In this document: positions 24,580-32,916 of the stretch, one piece after another
How the letters are laid out: each line of letters starts with the position of its first letter
Numbering within the stretch: position 1 is the first letter of the stretch
Source of the DNA: DASPKM01 sp036402175
GTDB lineage: Bacteria > Bacteroidota > Bacteroidia > Chitinophagales > Chitinophagaceae
NCBI GenBank assembly: GCA_036402175.1
Contig: DASWTK010000305.1
Span: 1 to 39,571 of the forward strand
DNA length: 39,571 nt
Direction: 5' to 3'
Made by a program: the position numbers and the translations under genes
The notes under the pieces: model-generated
The model's input: the letters and a program-made list of their open reading frames with translations, nothing else
Told to the model about the DNA's origin: nothing
The model's database searches: none

Positions 24580-25278
24580 TTAATTTCTTTTAATCAGCCT
24601 TGCCCTGATGATCCTGATATCGCTCAAAGGTCTGTTTCCGCCCTGGTTGCCGCTGGTGGTTGTTGAAGCGATTGAGTCAACTACCTGTAATCCGCTGATT
24701 ACTTCACCAAATACAGTATAGTTCTGATCCAGGTGCGGTACTCCGCCGGTTGATTTATATATTTCACGGTGTTCCGTGGGTAACTTCCGGCCTTTCAGCC
24801 TGAATGTTTCAACAGAATCGAGCCCGGCATCGGAAAATATCCTGCCCTGAACTATATAAAACTGGCTGCCGCTACTGGCTTTCTGAGGATTTACGTCATC
24901 TCCCATGCGCGCTGCCGCCAACGCTCCTTTTTTATGAAAAAGAGTTGTTCTGAATTCTGCAGGCACTGTATGTCCCGGTCCGCCGCTACCCAGGGGCTCA
25001 CCAGGTTTAGCCCTCCTGCTGTTTGGATCGCCAGCCTGGATCATGAAATTTCTGATCACTCTATGGAATATAATGCTATCGTAATATTTCTTTTTTACCA
25101 ACTGCAGAAAATTATCGCGGTGCAATGGTGTTGAATCAGACAACCGCAATACAATTGTACCCTGGGTTGTGACAAGTTCAATATCCTTTTTCAGATCGTT
25201 CTTGCGAAGTCCGTTTGAAAGTTTCGGATTACATGCAAGAAAAAGTACGATCCCAAAAATGAAAAACAGATATTTCAT
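24580..25278 (-). CDS. cyclophilin-type peptidyl-prolyl isomerase lipoprotein
   Basis: A 232-residue periplasmic-side prolyl isomerase that speeds protein folding. The signal peptide ends at lipobox FLAC (Cys16). The cyclophilin core has IIFHRVIRNFMIQAGDP (catalytic Arg in FHRVI), an AAARMG-like strand, SSGSQFYIVQG and LDQNYTVFGEVISGLQVVD. Compared with the minimal bacterial cyclophilin it has an insertion at about 150-175 (SVETFRLKGRKLPTEHREIY). It lies 35 bases after the 114-residue gene upstream on the same strand, so the two may share a transcript. Confidence 0.93.
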   Translation of the reverse strand: MKYLFFIFGIVLFLACNPKLSNGLRKNDLKKDIELVTTQGTIVLRLSDSTPLHRDNFLQLVKKKYYDSIIFHRVIRNFMIQAGDPNSRRAKPGEPLGSGGPGHTVPAEFRTTLFHKKGALAAARMGDDVNPQKASSGSQFYIVQGRIFSDAGLDSVETFRLKGRKLPTEHREIYKSTGGVPHLDQNYTVFGEVISGLQVVDSIASTTTSGNQGGNRPLSDIRIIRARLIKRN

Positions 25279-25313
25279 TATTGTTTGATTTAATTAACAG
25301 GCGAACCGGAATT

Positions 25314-25658
25314 TCATAATTCAGCGCGCTCAAAATATAACAATATATGATCCTTTATGAAATGTTCCTGTTCTATCATATTCATCACCGGAAGTGGTTT
25401 GAGTTGCCTGAAGTGCGGCCAGCCTTCATCGTCTGTTCTTTCCATTTCGTAATACCCACTCTGTGAAAGAAGGCTGCAAACTGCCAGGTGAATGAGATCC
25501 TGCTTTTGCTCTTTTGTGAACTTCGCGCGTATTTGTCCAAATTCCTGGATCCCTATCAAAAAAAGAATTGCTTCCAGGTCGGGTTTCTTCCCGAATCTAT
25601 CCATCATTTTTTCTTCAAGCTTCCACCATCTTGCCTGTAAGTCGTCATTTGCTCGCAT
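25314..25658 (-). CDS. conserved-looking hypothetical protein, 114 residues
   Basis: I do not recognise the family by name. The 114-residue soluble protein is rich in Trp, Phe and charged residues (DDLQARWWKLEEKMMDRFGKK at the start; EGWPHFRQLKPLPVMNMIEQ toward the end) and looks mostly helical in its first two thirds. Amino-acid balance is that of a real cytoplasmic protein. A TAnnTTTG element ends only 4 bases before the ATG at 25658, so the mRNA may be leaderless. It lies upstream of the cyclophilin gene with 35 bases between. Confidence 0.65.
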   Translation of the reverse strand: MRANDDLQARWWKLEEKMMDRFGKKPDLEAILFLIGIQEFGQIRAKFTKEQKQDLIHLAVCSLLSQSGYYEMERTDDEGWPHFRQLKPLPVMNMIEQEHFIKDHILLYFERAEL

Positions 25659-25662
25659 TGCG

Positions 25663-25670
25663 CAAAGGTA
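25663..25670 (-). promoter_or_regulatory. candidate -7 element of the 114-residue protein gene
   Basis: Read on the minus strand, TACCTTTG fits TAnnTTTG and ends 4 bases before the ATG, which would give a leaderless message. No clear -33 TTG is seen. Confidence 0.35.
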
Positions 25671-25773
25671 GGGGCCAGTCCTAAAACTTCGTTAAACGAA
25701 AAATCCGGTGCAACATTTAAGTCGTTATACTTTTCATCAGCAGGATGTAAACCATTAATCAAATTTATTTATC

Positions 25774-26403
25774 ATGAAAAAATTAATTACTCTTTCTTTT
25801 CTTTCCCTGATGTTGTATAATCAGCAGGCCGCCGCACAAATCAGCAAAGGTGAAAAAATGCTTGGCGGAAACATTAGCGCCTTTTTCAATAAAATTGAGT
25901 ACGACAATACGCCCAATAAACAACGATTCACCGAGATATCAGTTTCACCTCAACTGGGTTTTGGAACGGGTAAAAACTGGATAGTAGGCGTCAGCGCAGG
26001 TTATACATATGGCAGACAAAAAATGGATGGCATTTTTGGAAACAATTCCAACAATCGTTCTTACGTGGTCTCCGGCGGCCTCTTTGCGCGTAAATTTTTT
26101 CCTATAAAAGATCGATTCGGTGTTTTTGGACAGGCTGATGGTTTAATTGGTTTTGGAAAAGCGAAGTACAAGTCAGACTCAAACCCGGAGGACGTTTATA
26201 AAATAAATAATTATTCAATAAGCGTAAAGCCTGGCGCTTATTACAGGCTTGGCAGAAGATTTATACTTGAAACAAGGTTTGGGAACCTGGGGTATACTCA
26301 TTCTGAAACTGATCCTGAAGGCATCGGTAATACAGTTAAATCAGGCCAGTTCAGTTTCTCACTCACGAATAGTTTAACGTTCGGGTTTCAAATGGTGTTG
26401 TGA
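25774..26403 (+). CDS. secreted outer-membrane beta-barrel protein
   Basis: A 209-residue predicted small outer-membrane barrel. It has a signal peptide (MKKLITLSFLSLMLYNQQAAAQ), then alternating strands rich in Gly, Phe, Tyr and Ser (MLGGNISAFFNKIEY, NWIVGVSAGYTYGRQ, RFGVFGQADGLIGFGKAKY) and a C-terminal strand NSLTFGFQMVL. It fits the OmpA/OmpX-like barrel domain found widely in Bacteroidota; function is unknown. Its last 41 bases overlap the 3' end of the convergent alkB-like gene. Confidence 0.8.
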   Translation: MKKLITLSFLSLMLYNQQAAAQISKGEKMLGGNISAFFNKIEYDNTPNKQRFTEISVSPQLGFGTGKNWIVGVSAGYTYGRQKMDGIFGNNSNNRSYVVSGGLFARKFFPIKDRFGVFGQADGLIGFGKAKYKSDSNPEDVYKINNYSISVKPGAYYRLGRRFILETRFGNLGYTHSETDPEGIGNTVKSGQFSFSLTNSLTFGFQMVL

Positions 26404-27442
26404 TATCGTAGTTCCTGATCCTTTTGTTCATTACATAAAACCAAAGTGGTGGTACCAGGGAAAGAATCATCATGCCCGGATAACCCGTAGGCATCTGCGG
26501 AGCATTCTCGTGATGCCGGAGTACCTGGTACTTACGACTTGCAAGAAAGTGATGATCGCTGTGGCGCGACAATTCAAATAACATCACCCTGCCGATCACG
26601 TGATTACTGTTCCAGCTGTGCTGTGGAAGTGTTCGTTCATACTTTCCTTCTGCAACAGGCCTGCGTTGCAGTCCGTAGTGCTCGATATAGTTCACAGTTT
26701 CCAGCAGAAGTGCACCCATAAGCGCGGCGGCAAGGAACCAGAGTAAAATCTGCCAACCAAAAAGAATATAAATATGACCGACGAACAGCGCCTGGATCAA
26801 TTGAAAGCGAAGCATTTCATTGTATAGACTGATAACGGGCTTTTGCTGTTTACGTAGATCCTTTGCCGCTATCCGCCACGCGCTGATATAACTGTATAAC
26901 ATGGTTCGCCCCCAGAAGCTGAATACGTTTTCACCGTAGCGTGCACTGCTTGGGTCTTCGGGTGTTGCAACATTTTTATGATGCCCTTTATTATGCTCGA
27001 TAAAAAAGTGCATATATAAGGAAGTGAGCAGAGATACCTGTGCAAGTATTTGCTCTACCTTATTGGAGCGATGTCCGAGTTCATGTCCAACATTGATCCC
27101 GAATGTGCCGCAGAGCAAACCCATTGTTCCGGTGCGGCCTAATTTGTCGGCAAAACTCAATGCCGGATCCTGCATAGAATAAAGAAAGTAATAAAGTCCA
27201 ACCACCTGGAGCATGACCACCATATACAGGATATAATCATACGTTTTATCGTGCTTTGCCATTTCTTCTTCCGCTTCATTCAGGTTAGAAGCGTCGGGCC
27301 TGATAAATAATTCCAGTAACGGTATCACTATCCATGCATAGATAAGTGGAGCAAAACACATGATCCCGTAAGTGGTAAATGAATAAAGAGCGCCTACATA
27401 GACGATAAAGGGAGAAAAATATTTAAAAGCACGGACGCTCAT
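26363..27442 (-). CDS. alkB: AlkB-type alkane 1-monooxygenase (membrane di-iron hydroxylase)
   Basis: A 359-residue integral membrane non-haem di-iron enzyme. AlkB enzymes oxidise the terminal methyl of medium-chain alkanes, using rubredoxin and rubredoxin reductase for electrons. All histidine boxes are present: HELGHR (120-125), EHNKGHH (149-155), the AlkB signature NYIEHYGLQR (251-260) and RHSDHHF (293-299). The stretch LPQHSWNSN and the ending MPTGYPGMMILSLVPPLWF are also AlkB-like, which separates it from plain fatty acid desaturases and xylene monooxygenase-type proteins. No rubredoxin gene lies nearby, so the real substrate may be another lipid. It is slightly shorter than classic AlkB. 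Confidence 0.85.
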   Translation of the reverse strand: MSVRAFKYFSPFIVYVGALYSFTTYGIMCFAPLIYAWIVIPLLELFIRPDASNLNEAEEEMAKHDKTYDYILYMVVMLQVVGLYYFLYSMQDPALSFADKLGRTGTMGLLCGTFGINVGHELGHRSNKVEQILAQVSLLTSLYMHFFIEHNKGHHKNVATPEDPSSARYGENVFSFWGRTMLYSYISAWRIAAKDLRKQQKPVISLYNEMLRFQLIQALFVGHIYILFGWQILLWFLAAALMGALLLETVNYIEHYGLQRRPVAEGKYERTLPQHSWNSNHVIGRVMLFELSRHSDHHFLASRKYQVLRHHENAPQMPTGYPGMMILSLVPPLWFYVMNKRIRNYDITTPFETRTLNYS

Positions 27443-27462
27443 AGCCGGAACTTATAATACTT

Positions 27463-27470
27463 CAAAGTTA
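27463..27470 (-). promoter_or_regulatory. candidate -7 element of the alkB promoter
   Basis: Read on the minus strand, TAACTTTG fits TAnnTTTG, 20 bases before the ATG. It lies in the 165-base divergent gap shared with the DUF1800 gene. No clear -33 TTG is seen. Confidence 0.35.
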
Positions 27471-27607
27471 GATGATTAAACCAAAGTTGAAAGTTTGCGG
27501 GTTTTTGCGGGCGCAACAGGCATCAATGTTTAATGTTTTCAATCTTATAGAATTTCCTGTTAAACTTTTCGTTCTAACTTTAGTCAAATGCCAAATTTTC
27601 AATCAAA

Positions 27608-29104
27608 ATGGTCGTGACCAACCAGTTAAAAAACCAGCATCTGCTGTGGAGGGCCGGGTTTGGCCCAATGGCGGAAGAGCTGAACCAGTTAACTAATGCC
27701 TCCCAGAAATCCTATTATCAGGCACTCGCCAAAGCTTCACGTAAAACTCCCACCTATCTTGATGTTGCCGACAATTATCTCAAAGGCCTTGTTATGGGCA
27801 TTGATGAAGTTGGAAAGCAACAGCAAAGGCGCGAATTGAATGAAGAGGAAAGAAGAAAAGTGCGGCAGCAGATGCGGGATGATATACGAAGTCTCAACCT
27901 TGAGTGGATGAATCAAATGGTGCATAGCGACGCGCAGTTGAGAGAAAAGATCTCATTGTTCTGGCACGGACATTTCGCGAGCCGCAACCTGAATATTTTT
28001 TACCAGCAGCAATTGCTGGATGTAATACGCAAAAATGCGCTCGGAAAATTCGGCGACCTTCTGAAAGAGGTCAGCAGGAGCGCCGCAATGATCAACTTTT
28101 TAAACAATAATCAGAACCGGAAGGATCACCCGAACGAGAATTTCGCGCGCGAAGTGATGGAACTTTTTACAATGGGGCGCGGCAATTACACCGAGAACGA
28201 TATAAAAGAAGCGGCACGGGCGTTCACCGGTTGGGGCGCAAATGCGAAGGGAGAATTTGTATTCAGAAAGGGACAGCACGATTTTGGTCAGAAGACCGTT
28301 CTGGGCAAAACAGGCAATTTTGACGGTGATGAAGTGCTTGAGATACTGCTGCAGCAAAAGGAAACAGCCAGGTTCATCACTACCAAAATCTACCGGTTTT
28401 TTGTGAACGAGCAACCGGATGCTGATAAAATAGAATGGCTTTCGGCCCGGTTCTATCAGAACGGTTACGATATTTCGGCACTGATGGAGGACATATTTAC
28501 CAGCGACTGGTTCTATAGCGAAAAAAATATCGGAACCCGGATCAAATCACCCGTTGAATTGCTGGTTGGTATTCGCCGTATTTTGCCAATGGAACTGGAA
28601 AATGAAGAAGTGCAATTACTGGTGCAGCGATTGCTTGGCCAGGTGCTTTTTTATCCTCCCAATGTTGCCGGATGGCCAGGCGGCAGGAACTGGATCGATA
28701 GTTCATCACTTATGTTCCGCCTTCGCTTACCGCAACTGATACATGATTCGGATGAGATCAGATTATCGCCGAAAGCGGATGACGATCAGATGATGGGTAT
28801 GAAGGATCAGGATACGAAAAAGAAAGCCGCGAAAGCTGGTGGAAATAATAAAGGCGAAAAGGCTGTTAACAGGGTTATGCGGCAGCAGATCCAGGCTAGT
28901 ATCAACTGGGCGCCTTATGTAAAGCGGTTTGAAAAGACGCCTAAGGAAAAGCTGGTAGGTGAATTAAGCAAAACCCTTTTGCAGATACCTTCTTCTTTGA
29001 AGGATCAGCTGGTGATGCAGCATGCGGATACAAGCAGCAGGGAAAGCTTCATTAAAACTGCCACGATCCAATTAATGGCTACTCCCGAATACCAGTTGTG
29101 TTAA
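27608..29104 (+). CDS. DUF1800 domain protein
   Basis: A 498-residue protein of the DUF1800 family, whose function is unknown. Family features are the N-terminal HLLWRAGFGPMAEELNQL, KISLFWHGHFASR, the DHPNENFAREVMELFTMG motif with YTENDIKEAARAFTGW, FITTKIYRFFVNEQP, and the C-terminal FYPPNVAGWPGGRNWID. A charged, Lys-rich insertion (about residues 400-425) precedes the last helical region. No signal peptide is visible, although many relatives are thought to act with an exported partner. The DUF1501 gene follows after 37 bases, the standard two-gene arrangement of these families. Confidence 0.93.
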   Translation: MVVTNQLKNQHLLWRAGFGPMAEELNQLTNASQKSYYQALAKASRKTPTYLDVADNYLKGLVMGIDEVGKQQQRRELNEEERRKVRQQMRDDIRSLNLEWMNQMVHSDAQLREKISLFWHGHFASRNLNIFYQQQLLDVIRKNALGKFGDLLKEVSRSAAMINFLNNNQNRKDHPNENFAREVMELFTMGRGNYTENDIKEAARAFTGWGANAKGEFVFRKGQHDFGQKTVLGKTGNFDGDEVLEILLQQKETARFITTKIYRFFVNEQPDADKIEWLSARFYQNGYDISALMEDIFTSDWFYSEKNIGTRIKSPVELLVGIRRILPMELENEEVQLLVQRLLGQVLFYPPNVAGWPGGRNWIDSSSLMFRLRLPQLIHDSDEIRLSPKADDDQMMGMKDQDTKKKAAKAGGNNKGEKAVNRVMRQQIQASINWAPYVKRFEKTPKEKLVGELSKTLLQIPSSLKDQLVMQHADTSSRESFIKTATIQLMATPEYQLC

Positions 29105-29141
29105 ACTAAAATAATAAGTTCAGAAGTATAAAATATTTAAG

Positions 29142-30341
29142 ATGGTTATCAAACGCCGAGAATTTCTGCAGGTTGGTTCACTGGCCACTGCATCCTTCAT
29201 GGTGCCTAAATTTTTGAAGGCTTTTGAAAAAGGCCAATTGGTTCCCCCGGGCAACAAAGTGCTTGTGATTCTACAACTGAGCGGCGGGAACGATGGATTG
29301 AATACCGTGATCCCCGTTAGAAATGATATTTATTACAAGGTCCGGCCAAGGCTGGGAATCGATAAAACAAAAGCGTTGCTGCTGAATGACGAAGTTGGCC
29401 TTCATCCTGCTTTAACCGGGTTGAGGGACCTCTATCACAATGGCAACATGGGAATTCTGAACAGTGTTGGTTACCCTAATCCCGACCGTTCTCACTTCCG
29501 CAGCATGGACATCTGGCATAGCGCAAGCAGGAGCGATGAATATGTGAATACCGGATGGGTCGGTCGTTACCTGGATGCGCAGTGCGCGGGATGCGATAAA
29601 CCTACGCAGGCTTTGGAAATTGACGATACCCTTAGTCTTGCGCTGAAAGGTGAAAATGCAAAGGCTTTGGCAATGCGCGATCCCAGGCGCCTGTACGGAA
29701 CCTCGCAGGAAAAATTTTTCAAGGAAATAGTCGCGGGGCATAAAGATGAAGCCGGAGAGCAGCCTGTTGATTACCTCTACAAAACAATGGCGGAAACGGT
29801 AGCCAGCGCTGATTATATTTTTAAGCAAAGCAAGGTGCATCCAAGCAATGCTCAATACCCGAACAGCACATTGGGACAAAGCTTCAAGACAATAGCTTCA
29901 CTCATCATGTCCGACATCAATACCAAGGTTTATTATGTTTCGCTTGGAAGCTTTGATACACACGTAAACCAGTCTGGGCAGCAACAACGCCTGTTCACCG
30001 AAATGAATGACGCCATCACTTCGTTTGTTTCTGATCTGAAATCCAACAACCGGTTCCAGGACGTGATGTTGATGAGCTTCAGTGAATTTGGAAGGAGGGT
30101 TGCGCAAAATGCAAGTGGGGGTACTGATCATGGCACTGCCAACAACATGTTCCTGATAAGCGGTGGTCTAAAAGAGAAAGGAATGCTGAATGCAATGCCT
30201 GATCTGGCAGATCTTCAGGAAGGTGATCTGAAACATAAGGTCGACTTTAAGCAGGTTTATGCTACTATCCTGAAAAATTGGCTTGAAACCGATGATCTTA
30301 AAATTCTCGGCAGAAAATTTGATTATCTATCTTTTTTGTAA
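29142..30341 (+). CDS. DUF1501 family protein with Tat-type signal
   Basis: A 399-residue protein of the DUF1501 family, related to the alkaline-phosphatase-like/sulfatase fold. The N-terminus KRREFLQVGSLATASFMV has the twin-arginine pattern, so it is probably exported folded. Family motifs are VLVILQLSGGNDGLNTVIP, NPDRSHFRSMDIWHSAS, VYYVSLGSFDTHVNQSGQQ and FSEFGRRVAQNASGGTDHG, whose His and Asp residues may bind metal. It is paired with the DUF1800 gene just upstream and followed by a terminator. The function of the pair is not established. Confidence 0.93.
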   Translation: MVIKRREFLQVGSLATASFMVPKFLKAFEKGQLVPPGNKVLVILQLSGGNDGLNTVIPVRNDIYYKVRPRLGIDKTKALLLNDEVGLHPALTGLRDLYHNGNMGILNSVGYPNPDRSHFRSMDIWHSASRSDEYVNTGWVGRYLDAQCAGCDKPTQALEIDDTLSLALKGENAKALAMRDPRRLYGTSQEKFFKEIVAGHKDEAGEQPVDYLYKTMAETVASADYIFKQSKVHPSNAQYPNSTLGQSFKTIASLIMSDINTKVYYVSLGSFDTHVNQSGQQQRLFTEMNDAITSFVSDLKSNNRFQDVMLMSFSEFGRRVAQNASGGTDHGTANNMFLISGGLKEKGMLNAMPDLADLQEGDLKHKVDFKQVYATILKNWLETDDLKILGRKFDYLSFL

Positions 30342-30376
30342 ACGCTTTTTGGAACGTTTTTGATTCGTGCTTACCT

Positions 30377-30402
30377 GTCCCGATTTATCGGGACTTTTTT
30401 TT
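30377..30402 (+). terminator. intrinsic terminator after the DUF1800/DUF1501 operon
   Basis: The stem GTCCCGAT / ATCGGGAC (30377-30394) is followed by eight T. It lies 36 bases past the DUF1501 stop. Confidence 0.9.
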
Positions 30403-30467
30403 ATGGGTATACCGAACATTCTTAAACGCGCTTTAGTTTGATCACAATACAGGAACATTTATCAAAC

Positions 30468-30500
30468 AACAAGGCCATCTGCAAGCAGACGGCCCTTGTT
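30468..30500 (-). terminator. probable terminator of the 67-residue protein gene
   Basis: A 15-base imperfect stem (AACAAGG...CTGC / GCAG...CCTTGTT) lies 28 bases past the stop codon, read on the minus strand. The T-tract after it is weak, so efficiency is uncertain. Confidence 0.55.
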
Positions 30501-30527
30501 AATATGATTTCTACGGGAATCAGAGGT

Positions 30528-30731
30528 TTACCATCCCTGTTTGGCAATTCCGGCTTTAATTGCGCCTAAAGCCTTTTGCTCATTCAGCAAAGTTGTGAGT
30601 TTATTTCCTTTGCCATCATGACCCTGGGCCATGTAAGCGCCTTTTGCAGTTTTAGTGATCACTGCATCCTGGATCTCAACACCTTTTTCTTTTGTTTTTA
30701 CGTTGTACGCCGTCAATTTGATATCTTCCAT
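30528..30731 (-). CDS. small hypothetical protein, 67 residues
   Basis: A 67-residue basic, soluble protein without signal peptide or membrane segment. It reads MEDIKLTAYNVKTKEKGVEI at the start and has alternating beta-like segments (DAVITKTAKGAYMAQGHD) followed by a short helical end. I recognise no named family, but the length, composition and its own terminator suggest a real gene, and proteins of this look recur in Bacteroidota. ATG 30731. It lies 84 bases after gyrB on the same strand. Confidence 0.65.
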   Translation of the reverse strand: MEDIKLTAYNVKTKEKGVEIQDAVITKTAKGAYMAQGHDGKGNKLTTLLNEQKALGAIKAGIAKQGW

Positions 30732-30815
30732 ACTAAAAATTGTAATAGTTATTAATTGGATTTTACACCCCAGTTGAATGAAATTAACGATTTTCCCTTT
30801 AGGGCGCTAAAGTTT

Positions 30816-32795
30816 TTATACGTCCAAACGTGCATAGCGTGCATGACTCTCAATGAAATCTCTTCTCGGAGCAACCTCATCACCCATCAGCATACTGAAC
30901 ACGATATCGGCCTCAGCAGCACTTTCAATTGTTACCTGTTTCAATGTACGTGTTGCAGGATTCATGGTTGTTTCCCACAATTGCTCTGAATTCATTTCAC
31001 CTAAACCTTTGTAACGCTGGATATTCACGCTGTCTTCTTTTCCTGCGCCTAAACGCTCTACCAGCATTTTGCGTTGTTCTTCGGTCCATGCATATGCACC
31101 TTCTTTTCCTTTCTTCACCAGGTATAAAGGTGGTTGTGCGATATAAACATATCCCTGTTCAACCAGTTCTTTCATATAACGGTAAATGAAAGTCAGAATA
31201 AGTGTCGCGATGTGACTTCCGTCAACATCGGCATCGGTCATAATGATGAGCTTGTGATATCTGAGCTTTGCGATGTTCAGCGCTTTAGGATCTTCGGTAG
31301 TACCCACAGTTACTCCGAGTGCAGTGTACATATTCCTGATCTCTTCATTTTCGTAAATCCGATGCTCCATTGCTTTCTCAACATTGAGGATCTTTCCGCG
31401 CAATGGTAAGATAGCCTGGAATGAACGATCGCGCCCCTGCTTTGCAGTGCCGCCCGCTGAATCACCCTCAACAAGGAACAATTCGCAACGGTCAGGATTA
31501 CGGTCAGAACAATCTGCAAGTTTGCCGGGCAATCCACCACCGCTAAGAACACTTTTACGCTGAACAAGCTCACGCGCTTTGCGGGCTGCGGCTCTTGCCT
31601 GGGCAGCGAGTATCACTTTCTGAATGATGTTCTTCGCTTCACGCGGATTTTCTTCAAGGTGCGCTTCAAGTACTTTTGATACCGTTGTATCAACAATACC
31701 CATTACTTCACTATTGCCGAGTTTGGTCTTTGTTTGCCCTTCAAACTGCGGCTCGGGCACTTTTACTGAAATGATCGCGCTGAGTCCTTCACGGAAATCA
31801 TCACCTTCAATTTCAACTTTTGCTTTTTCGAAAAGATTTTCACGTTCACCATAACTCTTGAACACGCGGGTGAGCGCACGACGGAATCCCGAAACGTGGG
31901 TGCCACCTTCAATGGTATTGATGTTATTTACGTAGGAATAAATGTGCTCATTGAAGCTGTCGTTATACATCAGCGCAACCTCAACGGCTACATTGGTGTT
32001 CTCGTCCTTCCCTTCAACGAAAATTATTTTCGGGATCAGCGGGTTTCTGCCTGCGTTCTTGTCAAGCATCTCCACGAACTCAATAATACCACCCTCGCTG
32101 TAAAATGTTTTTGAATAGGTTTTACCGTCTTCTTCCTGTTCGCGCAGGTCGTGAAGTGTAATGCTTATCCCTTTGTTCAGAAATGAAAGTTCACGAAGTC
32201 GGCCTTCGAGGATGTCTTTCTTGAAGACAGTTACAGTGAAGATCGATGAATCGGGCCAGAATCTGACAGTTGTCCCGCTGCTGTTACTTTCGCCAATGTC
32301 TCTAACAGGATACTGCGGAATGCCGATATTATATTCCTGTTCAAACATCCTGCCTTCACGTTCTACGGTCACGTGTAGCCGGGAACTGAGCGCGTTTACG
32401 CAACTCACACCAACTCCATGCAGACCGCCGGAGACCTTGTATGTATTCTTATCAAATTTTCCACCAGCGTGCAAAACCGTCATTACCACTTCAAGAGCTG
32501 AGCGTTTTTCTTTGGAATGCATGCCGGTTGGGATACCACGACCGTCATCCTTAACACTCACCGAATTATCCTCATGAATTGTAACGATAATATTTTTGCA
32601 ATAACCTGCTAATGCTTCATCGATTGAGTTGTCTACAACCTCATATACCAGGTGATGGAGACCCTTTTCGCTGATATCACCGATATACATTGCCGGCCTC
32701 TTCCGAACTGCTTCTAAACCTTCTAAAACCTGGATGCTTTCTGCGCCGTAAGCGTTGCTGGCGAGCGATTGTAATGCTTGTGTTTCCTGACTCAT
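30816..32795 (-). CDS. gyrB: DNA gyrase subunit B
   Basis: GyrB is the ATPase subunit of DNA gyrase, which introduces negative supercoils. The 659-residue length fits. The GHKL ATPase domain has YEVVDNSIDEALAGYC, SVKDDGRGIPTG and VSGGLHGVGVSCVNALSS. The transducer domain follows. The Toprim domain has ELFLVEGDSAGGTAKQGRDR, the LRGKILNVEKA stretch and IMTDADVDGSHIATL. The C-terminus INIQRYKGLGEM-type motif (VNIQRYKGLGEMNSEQLWET) and RRDFIESHA are present. These favour GyrB over ParE. Start ATG 32795. Confidence 0.96.
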   Translation of the reverse strand: MSQETQALQSLASNAYGAESIQVLEGLEAVRKRPAMYIGDISEKGLHHLVYEVVDNSIDEALAGYCKNIIVTIHEDNSVSVKDDGRGIPTGMHSKEKRSALEVVMTVLHAGGKFDKNTYKVSGGLHGVGVSCVNALSSRLHVTVEREGRMFEQEYNIGIPQYPVRDIGESNSSGTTVRFWPDSSIFTVTVFKKDILEGRLRELSFLNKGISITLHDLREQEEDGKTYSKTFYSEGGIIEFVEMLDKNAGRNPLIPKIIFVEGKDENTNVAVEVALMYNDSFNEHIYSYVNNINTIEGGTHVSGFRRALTRVFKSYGERENLFEKAKVEIEGDDFREGLSAIISVKVPEPQFEGQTKTKLGNSEVMGIVDTTVSKVLEAHLEENPREAKNIIQKVILAAQARAAARKARELVQRKSVLSGGGLPGKLADCSDRNPDRCELFLVEGDSAGGTAKQGRDRSFQAILPLRGKILNVEKAMEHRIYENEEIRNMYTALGVTVGTTEDPKALNIAKLRYHKLIIMTDADVDGSHIATLILTFIYRYMKELVEQGYVYIAQPPLYLVKKGKEGAYAWTEEQRKMLVERLGAGKEDSVNIQRYKGLGEMNSEQLWETTMNPATRTLKQVTIESAAEADIVFSMLMGDEVAPRRDFIESHARYARLDV

Positions 32796-32840
32796 ATTTG
32801 CTTAGTACCTGCTTTAAAAATGTGTACCCGAAAAGAGCTG

Positions 32841-32848
32841 CAAAAATA
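32841..32848 (-). promoter_or_regulatory. candidate -7 element of the gyrB promoter
   Basis: Read on the minus strand, TATTTTTG fits TAnnTTTG, giving a leader of about 40 bases before the gyrB ATG. No clear -33 TTG is seen. Confidence 0.35.
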
Positions 32849-32916
32849 CGATTTTTTACCGGGCCGGACTTGCGTAAAACGCACTATTTATCAACTTTTT
32901 CAGAGAATCCGGCTAA

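Noticed and set aside
29412..29879. 155-codon open frame antisense to the DUF1501 gene
   Set aside because: It lies within a secure gene and shows no protein-like pattern.
32161..32577. 138-codon open frame antisense to gyrB
   Set aside because: It overlaps the GyrB ATPase domain and has no motif of its own.
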